Shown one piece after another: positions 57,920 through 64,000 of a DNA stretch of 64,000 bases. Origin of the DNA: Candidatus Deianiraea vastatrix (GTDB lineage Bacteria > Pseudomonadota > Alphaproteobacteria > Rickettsiales > Deianiraeaceae); contig NZ_CP029077.1 of the NCBI RefSeq assembly GCF_007993655.1, positions 1,141,154-1,205,153 on the forward strand, written 5' to 3'. A program made the position numbers and the translations under genes. The notes below the pieces were generated by a model, which did no database searches, was not told where the DNA came from, and worked only from the letters and a program-made list of their open reading frames with translations. How positions within the stretch are numbered: position 1 is the first letter of the stretch; every line of letters begins with the position of its first letter.

Positions 57920-58933
57920 ATGCCTGCAAAGCTTATTAAAATTGCAATAGATGCTATGGGCGGTGATGATGCGCCAGATGTTCCGGTAAATGGAATTAAG
58001 GTTTTTTTATCGACCTTTCCAAGCGAAAATGTAATCTTTAAGGTGTATGGCGATGAGCAAATTTTAAGAAGAAAAATGCTTGGCATTGATAGAGCAAGAT
58101 ACGAAATTATACACTGTGAAAACAAGATAGAATCTGATGAAAAGCCATCACTTGCGGTTCGTCAAAGCAAGGGAACGAGTATGCGCGCAGCAATTGAGGC
58201 GGTAAGTAGTAAAGAGTGCGATGCATCAATTTCTGGCGGCAATACCGGGGCTTTAATGGCACTTTCAAAAATTATACTAAAAACGGCAAAAGATATTGAT
58301 AGACCTGCAATTTGTGCTATGATGCCAACTAAAAGTGGCAAGTGTGTTTTACTTGACATGGGTGCAAATATTGATGTTACAGCACAGAATTTACTTGAAT
58401 TTGCCTTTATGGGAGAGGCTTTTGCACAGGTTGTTTTGAAAAAACGCAAGCCAACAGTCGGGCTTTTAAATATTGGCTCGGAAGAAATGAAAGGGCATGC
58501 TTATATTCACGAAGCGGCTGAAAAAATACGGGCAAGCCACTTAAAAGATCAATTTATAGGATATATAGAGCCTGATAAGATATATACAGGCGAAGTTGAC
58601 GTTATTGTAACAGATGGATTTACGGGAAATATTGTGATAAAATCTGCCGAAGGCCTTGGTAAAATGATTAAGATACTGCTTAAGAGAGCATTTTCATCAA
58701 GTATTTTTGCTGTAGTTGGTGCTATTTTGTGTGGAATGTCTGTTAAAAGAACCATGAAAAAAATGGATCCAAATAACTACAACGGGGGAATGTTTATCGG
58801 TTTAAATGGGGTGTCAATAAAAAGTCACGGCGGCGCTGATAAATATGGCTTTGCAAATGCGATAATGACAGCGGTTTCAATTGTAAAAGAGGAAATGCAC
58901 AGGAAAATTGTGGAGAAAATTAATTTGTCTTGA
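57920..58933 (+). CDS. plsX: Phosphate acyltransferase PlsX
   Basis: Makes acyl-phosphate from acyl-ACP for phospholipid synthesis. IKIAIDAMGGDDAPDVPVNG is the hallmark; SISGGNTGALMALSKIIL and VDVIVTDGFTGNIVIKSAEG match the conserved blocks. From the ATG at 57920 it is 337 residues, the normal length; upstream frame starts at 57872 and 57890 add unrelated residues. The usual partners rpmF and fabH are not adjacent here. Confidence 0.95.
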   Translation: MPAKLIKIAIDAMGGDDAPDVPVNGIKVFLSTFPSENVIFKVYGDEQILRRKMLGIDRARYEIIHCENKIESDEKPSLAVRQSKGTSMRAAIEAVSSKECDASISGGNTGALMALSKIILKTAKDIDRPAICAMMPTKSGKCVLLDMGANIDVTAQNLLEFAFMGEAFAQVVLKKRKPTVGLLNIGSEEMKGHAYIHEAAEKIRASHLKDQFIGYIEPDKIYTGEVDVIVTDGFTGNIVIKSAEGLGKMIKILLKRAFSSSIFAVVGAILCGMSVKRTMKKMDPNNYNGGMFIGLNGVSIKSHGGADKYGFANAIMTAVSIVKEEMHRKIVEKINLS

Positions 58934-58974
58934 ATTATTCTGTATTATTATTTGACAGTATTATTTTAAAATAA

Positions 58975-59670
58975 TTAATGTCCGACTGCATTTTGTTTGG
59001 TAACTTTTGAATTGCTTTTAATATCAGAATTTTCTTTTAAATTTGCATCTTTTACGATTTTTACTGCCTGTTTGTAGACATGTAAATTAACTTCTTTTTG
59101 ATTTGTTATTTTTACTTTGCTTTCTTTATTTTGGCTTTCTTCTTTGTATTCATATTTTGTTTGTTTCAAAGCGCAAGCTTCATTTTTAGTAAGAGGTCGT
59201 TCTATTTTATAACCAACGCCAATGTTTGCTGCAATTTTTGCTACATCAATTATTCCATTTCCTTTATTTACTGTATTTTCAAGTGCATTTGCAATTGCCG
59301 CAGCAGTTTCGCCACAAGATTTATTAGTATTGAAAGATGTATATTGAATGCCTTTTAAGTTATATAAAGGTTTTATTACAAAGCCGCCATTGTCCATAAT
59401 GTGCTTTGCGCCATTTTCATCTTTTGCTATCACTAAAAAATGACCAGGAATAGAGATTAATTTTTGCTCTCCATTTTTCATTTTATCAAATGCTTTTTGC
59501 ATGTCAAAGACAAGTTCGGATCCATTTTGTTTCATTTTTTGATTGTTATGACTGTCGTGAACTTCGTCAGCGCTCATGCCTTTTTGCCCACTAAGTAGAT
59601 TATAAAGTAGTATAAATGGGGATAAAATTATAATAATTGGTGCAGCCAAAATAACCCAAAATTTATTCAT
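58975..59670 (-). CDS. Membrane-anchored protein with a possible CE-clan cysteine protease core
   Basis: 231 residues. N-terminal membrane segment (about 4-25, FWVILAAPIIIILSPFILLYN). The middle shows GHFLVIAKDENGAKHIMDNGG, a stretch with His77, Asp93 and Asn94, and then NTNKSCGETAAAIANALE with Cys119 followed by Gly. The order His-Asp/Asn-x-Cys-Gly and spacing resemble CE-clan ubiquitin-like proteases, although the usual Gln a few residues before the Cys is an Asn or Thr here. Rickettsial and chlamydial members with an N-terminal anchor are deubiquitinases. The C-terminal 70 residues are Lys/Asn/Glu-rich. The assignment is a motif-level guess; it could equally be an unrelated orphan. Confidence 0.45.
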   Translation of the reverse strand: MNKFWVILAAPIIIILSPFILLYNLLSGQKGMSADEVHDSHNNQKMKQNGSELVFDMQKAFDKMKNGEQKLISIPGHFLVIAKDENGAKHIMDNGGFVIKPLYNLKGIQYTSFNTNKSCGETAAAIANALENTVNKGNGIIDVAKIAANIGVGYKIERPLTKNEACALKQTKYEYKEESQNKESKVKITNQKEVNLHVYKQAVKIVKDANLKENSDIKSNSKVTKQNAVGH

Positions 59671-59760
59671 AAAATATAATATACAGTTGATTTTAATGAT
59701 TTATCTATAAAAAGCAATAAAAAAATGCTTCCAAAAAAATAATCTCAGCTTCCAACTTAA

Positions 59761-61278
59761 TTGCAATTTTTTTCGCTTTTGATTACTAATTCAGGTCTTG
59801 AAATTATAAAATCCCACGAAGGCCTACGTCTTACGGCATATAAATGCCCAGCAGGCTATTGGACTATTGGATATGGGTGTAGAATTCGTGAAGCATCTGG
59901 AAAATTCGTCGATAATTCCTGCAGTTTTGATGACTTACCTGTAAAGGAAATTACAAAAGATAGTGCTGAAAAGATTATTTTAGAGAGAATTTCAGAGTTT
60001 GAAATTGATGTAAAAAAGCACTTCAAAAATATTGAAAAGCTGAATGATAATCAATATTCTGCACTCATTTGCCTTGTTTATAACTGTGGCATTTCAACTA
60101 TTGGCTCGGGACTTAAAAATTTAATCGAAAATGATCCAAATAACTTCGATGCAGTCGAGAAAATCTGGCTAAAATACAATAAATCTGGCGGTAAAGTAAT
60201 GTCTGGGCTAACAAAGCGAAGAATTGACGAGTTTAATCTTTACAAAACGCAGGTAAAACCTGAATCTTTTAATATTGTGCAAAATTTTATACACGGTGAA
60301 GCCTCGATAAATAAGGCAAAATTTGATGAAAATACTAGAAAAACAGCCTTTGATATTGAAAAAAATAAAATAAATGAGAGTAAAAATAATAAAAATATCA
60401 ACAATAATCAATTAAGCACGGATAAAATAAAATCTTTTGATGCAATCACAAATCAAAAATATACTGAAAATAACATACCTTCACAAAATGAAATAAATAT
60501 CAAAGAAACCCGCTCTGATATTGAGGAAAATGAAGAATTTATTCAAAATGGTGAAAATACTGAAAAAAACACATCTAATGCTCTAAAAAACACAACACAA
60601 TCAACAACTTTTTCTAACATTATGTCAAACTCACTTTTTAAAACCCTTGCCGAAAAAGGCATTGAACTTGGCGCGTCTTTTATCCCAGGTGGAAGCCTTG
60701 TGCAAGGTGCGGTTAAATCAATTGCAAAATCACTTCTTGGAAACGAAAATGCAAGCGAAAATGAAGTCATTGATGCAGTTCAAAAAGCAAATCCTGAGCA
60801 ACTTCAAATGATTAAAAACGAACTTGAAAAACTAGAGCTTGAGCTTGCGATAGAAGAGCAAAATACAAAGCAGGCTGAACAATTGACAGAGCAGATGGGC
60901 ATACAAAGTGAAATGAAAGGAATGGATTTTTTCTTATCGTTTCTTGACAAAATGCGCGATAAATTCTTCAGAAATAGCGTAATTTTTTATGCTTTTTACA
61001 TACATATTTTTTCAGTATTATGCCTTTGGTATACTTCGCTTGATAAATTTCAAGACAATCATTTTATGATAAATACGCATAGAGGTGTGTTTATTTGCCT
61101 TATTTGTACAGCCTTTGCCCCAATTGCAATCATGTTTAGACCGCTTTATAAAGTACTATGCTCAATGACTAAAAGTGTCGAGACTGCTGCTATTGCACCA
61201 GCTAAAACAATGGATGCTGTAGAGAAAATAAGTAAAGATATTTACTCTGGCATTAAAAGAGTGCGCGCCAAACAATAA
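59761..61278 (+). CDS. GH24 phage lysozyme fused to a holin-like membrane domain
   Basis: 505 residues. Residues about 10-165 are a phage-type GH24 lysozyme: IKSHEGLRLTAYKCPAGYWT with the Glu20-Cys29-Thr35 triad (E-8-C-5-T spacing), IGYGCRIREASGK, LNDNQYSALICLVYNCG and TKRRIDEFNLYKTQ. A polar Asn/Glu-rich linker follows to about 290. The C-terminal part has GSLVQGAVKSIAKSLLGNEN, an EELELAIEEQN-like coiled region and two membrane segments (about 406-426 and 443-460), resembling the holins of 3-TM type found in phages and gene-transfer agents. Fused lysozyme plus holin in one chain is unusual. The start is non-ATG (TTG at 59761, or TTG at 59779 giving MITNSGLEIIKSHEG). Confidence 0.75.
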   Translation: MQFFSLLITNSGLEIIKSHEGLRLTAYKCPAGYWTIGYGCRIREASGKFVDNSCSFDDLPVKEITKDSAEKIILERISEFEIDVKKHFKNIEKLNDNQYSALICLVYNCGISTIGSGLKNLIENDPNNFDAVEKIWLKYNKSGGKVMSGLTKRRIDEFNLYKTQVKPESFNIVQNFIHGEASINKAKFDENTRKTAFDIEKNKINESKNNKNINNNQLSTDKIKSFDAITNQKYTENNIPSQNEINIKETRSDIEENEEFIQNGENTEKNTSNALKNTTQSTTFSNIMSNSLFKTLAEKGIELGASFIPGGSLVQGAVKSIAKSLLGNENASENEVIDAVQKANPEQLQMIKNELEKLELELAIEEQNTKQAEQLTEQMGIQSEMKGMDFFLSFLDKMRDKFFRNSVIFYAFYIHIFSVLCLWYTSLDKFQDNHFMINTHRGVFICLICTAFAPIAIMFRPLYKVLCSMTKSVETAAIAPAKTMDAVEKISKDIYSGIKRVRAKQ

Positions 61279-61286
61279 AGAAAAAT

Positions 61287-61430
61287 TGCATCCTCTACAA
61301 TAATCACAGTTGCCATCGGGATATTTACACCAACTTCAACGACTGTGGTTGCGATTAAAAGTGCTATATTTCCATGTTGAAAATCGTTAATAATTGCGTT
61401 AAAATGGGACAAATACCTTGCTATATTAAA
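61287..61430 (-). pseudogene. recG helicase C-terminal fragment (remnant)
   Basis: On the minus strand 48 codons are readable from a point after a TAA to just before the lysozyme-holin stop. They give HFNAIINDFQHGNIALLIAT followed by TVVEVGVNIPMATVIIVEDA, close to the RecG motif V/VI region (LLVATTVIEVGVDVPNAxxMVIEHA). The N-terminal helicase and wedge domains and the downstream motif VI are missing, and the frame opens behind a stop, so this is a fossil. A functional recG must lie elsewhere if present. Confidence 0.7.
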
Positions 61431-61535
61431 GGTTTATGTGATGAATATATTGATGTTTGCTTTATCTCAAAGAAAGGATTTAGTGTAAAAAAGCGAGTTT
61501 TCTAGTAGAAAATTTGAGTACTTTTATATTCAATT

Positions 61536-61622
61536 TGGTGCCTCCGGAGGGACTTGAACCCCCACACCCGCAAAGGTAGTAGATTTTGAGTCTACCGCGT
61601 CTACCAGTTCCACCACGAAGGC
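61536..61622 (-). tRNA. tRNA-Leu (anticodon CAA)
   Basis: 87 nt with a long variable arm. Acceptor GCCTTCG/CGGAGGC (one G-T pair), anticodon stem GTAGA/TCTAC with loop CTCAAAA giving CAA, T-arm GGGGTTCAAGTCCC, encoded CCA. The rest of the 490-bp gap to virD4 holds only the recG remnant. Confidence 0.95.
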
Positions 61623-61768
61623 ATTACGAACAATCTATAATATAAAATATAATTTTCAAGTCTTTTTTCTCATCAAATATGTTAATTTATTTTTTTGAGT
61701 GTTTTAATTGCTGTTTATGTATTTAGAGTTTAAAGTTTGATGATTGAGAGGTGATTATTAAATCTTTG

Positions 61769-63649
61769 TTATGCAGCATTATTAGATGTATTTGTTCCAC
61801 TTGGCAATGCTTCAGTTGATGCTGGGGCAGAGTTTGCGTCATTTGACTGAGGTTTTTTTGATTTTTCAGGTTTTTTAATCGTAATTTCTTGTTTTGGAAC
61901 TGGTGTCTTTTTTATAAGTTTCTTTGTAAGAGATTTATCTTCATAATATTTAATTTTTTTTGTGCGTATTGGCGAAGATGCTTCGACCAATATAATTTGA
62001 TAGTCTTTATCCATTGATATAACTTCTTGTGGTAGCAAGAGTGCACGAGATGTAGATGATGTGCTCATTGATCTTGAGCCTGGATTTAGGTCAAAAAATC
62101 TTGGCTTACTATAAGAGTCCGATTCAACTGATTGATTACCGCACAGTTCGGAAATTAATTTTGCAGTTTCAACATTATTCGCGGCAAAGGTAATACGATA
62201 TGTAGAGTTTGATAGGAATGAATTCATTCCGGCGTCTTCGTAGGTTCCTTTTAACTGTTGAGTATCTTGAATAATTAAAAACAGACGAACGCGATAACCA
62301 CGGAAATATGCAATGCCGGCTAGGAATTGTTCAAGTTTACCAAGCGTTGGAAATTCATCCATGAGGAACAAGACTCCGTAAGGTTCGTCTTTTCCAGGCA
62401 TTTTTTTACTGAGGAATTCAGTTGATTGCTGATAAAACATTGCCATTAGGCACTTTAGACGTTGAATATTATCTGGCGTTAGCCCGACGAAGACAGTAGT
62501 GGGCTTTTTCTTAAATGTTTGGACGTTGAAATCACTTCTGCTTGTGCATTGGTCAATAATTGGGTTGGCCCAAAGCTCAAGCCCTGAGTTAAGTGTTGAA
62601 GTTACAGAGCCACGCTCTTTATCTGGTTTTTGAAGCCAAGCTGCAAGATTCATATATGCAACTGGGTGAATTTTTTCACCTATTGTATCAAGCACAACTG
62701 CGATATTATATGCAAAGTCATCACTACGAAGTTCACGAACAACCTGTCCAAAACTTCTTTGTTTTCTACTATCAGAGCATAGATAAAGCATAACGCCAAC
62801 GCCTAGAGTTCTAGCTTCATTTTCCCAGAATTCCTTTTTTTGAAGCAGTAAGTTTGCAAGTTTTTGAACATCATCCACCATTTGCCCGTATTTCTTTGAG
62901 ACGAAATCCATTGGATTATAGCAGTGACTTATTCCATCTGAATCTGCAGGTGACCAGACATATACATCTTGGTTCATGTGTTTTTTTCTCCATCCACTAC
63001 CAAGATCAAAGTTTTCAAGTTTTATGTCATGGCATATAAAAGATTCGCGCCAAAATACAGTATTTGGAATTGCAAACCCAACACCTTTACCAGAACCTGT
63101 TGGAGCAAATAGCATGATATGCTGAAAACCTGAGCTAATAAGGTATTTTCCAGGTTTCCCGCTTGGACACATACCCATTAAAACTCCATCTTTTGCTCTT
63201 AAATTTGCAAGTCTAATTTCTTTTTCAGTTGCCCAGTGAGCATCACCATGCACGGATGATTCTTTTTTTACAGGTTCGTAGTCGATAAATTTTCTTATGT
63301 TTTTAATAGCTATGTATAATCCTATACAGTGTGGAATAAAAAAAGAAATTATGATTTTTGGTAATATAAATCCTGCATTATCAAACATAATGACATTTTT
63401 ATACGCCCACCAGTATAGTAAATATTTTGATGTATATTGATATACAATATTTAGATGAGTTACAAAGTCGAAATTTTGTACAAAATTGGAAAACAATTGA
63501 GTCATCCATGCTACATTTGTCATTAAAGATAGAAAGGCTATTGAGCCGAAATATTCTAAGCCAAAGAAGAAAAAAAATACAATAGACCCTTTGATAATGA
63601 AATTTTGAAATTTTCTATTTCCTTTTTTCGGATCAAATACTTTTGCCAT
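61769..63649 (-). CDS. virD4: Type IV secretion coupling protein VirD4
   Basis: About 626 residues. N-terminal membrane region with hydrophobic segments (about residues 20-60 and 80-110), then a TraG/VirD4 ATPase: Walker A LFAPTGSGKGVGFAIPN, Walker B LFLMDEFPTLGKL, and AGIAYFRGYRVRLFLIIQDTQQL. It recruits substrates and feeds them into the translocon. The ATG at 63649 (MAKVFDPKKGNRKFQN) is preferred over a TTG at 63706. The C-terminal tail (about the last 60 residues) is a Lys/Pro then Ser/Ala/Asn-rich disordered stretch. The rest of the vir cluster is not in this window. Confidence 0.95.
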   Translation of the reverse strand: MAKVFDPKKGNRKFQNFIIKGSIVFFFFFGLEYFGSIAFLSLMTNVAWMTQLFSNFVQNFDFVTHLNIVYQYTSKYLLYWWAYKNVIMFDNAGFILPKIIISFFIPHCIGLYIAIKNIRKFIDYEPVKKESSVHGDAHWATEKEIRLANLRAKDGVLMGMCPSGKPGKYLISSGFQHIMLFAPTGSGKGVGFAIPNTVFWRESFICHDIKLENFDLGSGWRKKHMNQDVYVWSPADSDGISHCYNPMDFVSKKYGQMVDDVQKLANLLLQKKEFWENEARTLGVGVMLYLCSDSRKQRSFGQVVRELRSDDFAYNIAVVLDTIGEKIHPVAYMNLAAWLQKPDKERGSVTSTLNSGLELWANPIIDQCTSRSDFNVQTFKKKPTTVFVGLTPDNIQRLKCLMAMFYQQSTEFLSKKMPGKDEPYGVLFLMDEFPTLGKLEQFLAGIAYFRGYRVRLFLIIQDTQQLKGTYEDAGMNSFLSNSTYRITFAANNVETAKLISELCGNQSVESDSYSKPRFFDLNPGSRSMSTSSTSRALLLPQEVISMDKDYQIILVEASSPIRTKKIKYYEDKSLTKKLIKKTPVPKQEITIKKPEKSKKPQSNDANSAPASTEALPSGTNTSNNAA

Positions 63650-64000
63650 TTGTATAAAAATAGGTTTTTTGCAAAAGAAAAATATCAATGCTTTTTTTAT
63701 TTGCAACTAATTTTTATTTTTTTACTTTTACATTAGGTAAATATACTGAAATAGGTCAATTTGTACACAAATGTCATTAGAAAATCTCAGTATTAATCAA
63801 TATTTTTATACGAATTTCAATAGCTATGGATATTTAAAATTTTTTTTATGTAATTTTCTCCGATAAACGCTCAATGCAAGCAAAAAAAGCAAATTTTTTA
63901 TTTGATTTTTAAGTATTTTACTTTTTATTGAATGTAATGTATTTTTGCTTCCAACAAAAAATACAGCGTATTTATTGTTTAACTGATATTTGATTTTTAC
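63650..64000. other. Region upstream of virD4
   Basis: 351 bp without a supportable gene. A weak minus-strand promoter is possible at 63730-63759 (TTGACC, 18-bp spacer, TAATGT), about 80 bp before the virD4 ATG. No RNA gene, repeat or hairpin with a T-tract was found in the rest. Confidence 0.4.

Overview
The window is AT-rich, densely coded DNA from a reduced alphaproteobacterium, most probably of the Rickettsiales type. Evidence for this: a VirB2-type pilin and a VirD4 coupling protein of a type IV secretion system lie far apart from each other, the tRNA genes are single and scattered, and ankyrin, OTU-like and poly-glutamine proteins sit among alphaproteobacterial housekeeping genes (Tim44-like protein, LptF, HemF, SucA, PccA, DUF374 acyltransferase). 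The cell clearly makes peptidoglycan (GlmM, RodA, MltA, MltB, Slt) and a lipopolysaccharide-type envelope (CDP-sugar dehydratase, glycosyltransferase, ManC, LptF, phosphoethanolamine-transferase-like fragment). I cannot name the species from sequence alone.

Layout. 1-4.2 kb: surface polysaccharide genes. 4.4-9.1 kb: trmL, an SbmA/BacA-like protein and yebC on the minus strand, then rodA-glmM. 9.1-18.8 kb: sucA and fumC of the TCA cycle, interleaved with orphan minus-strand genes (a coiled-coil protein, a Gln-rich overlapping pair, a membrane protein), several behind near-consensus sigma70 promoters. 19-28.3 kb: ferredoxin, acyltransferase, two orphans, hemF, then pccA, pnp and dnaN on the minus strand. 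28.4-40.4 kb: timA-mltA-M48 peptidase-recJ, an orphan, mltB, slt/era, lptF. 40.4-51.7 kb: tRNA-Leu, tRNA-Glu, an ABC exporter, a 1178-residue protein with three OTU-like modules and long Gln tracts, alanine dehydrogenase, ankyrin protein, holA, an orphan, metG and tRNA-Lys. 51.8-55.8 kb: lipoprotein, tatD, VirB2 pilin, prepilin-like protein, rsfS with a repetitive basic tail, tRNA-Met. 55.9-64 kb: M16 peptidase, plsX, a possible CE-clan protease, a lysozyme-holin fusion, a recG remnant, tRNA-Leu and virD4.

How the parts fit. The secretion genes give an export route, and the OTU-like protein and the possible CE-clan protease are candidate substrates aimed at ubiquitin-type signalling in a eukaryotic host or prey. 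This is inference. Cell-wall hydrolases and the phage-like lysozyme-holin fusion form a second theme of peptidoglycan remodelling.

Oddities: the 3' ends of fumC and pccA are each repeated immediately downstream of the gene; FumC and MetG carry large in-frame insertions; the Gln-rich pair and the gene at 33.9 kb look frameshifted or unusually started. No insertion sequence, CRISPR array or rRNA gene was seen.
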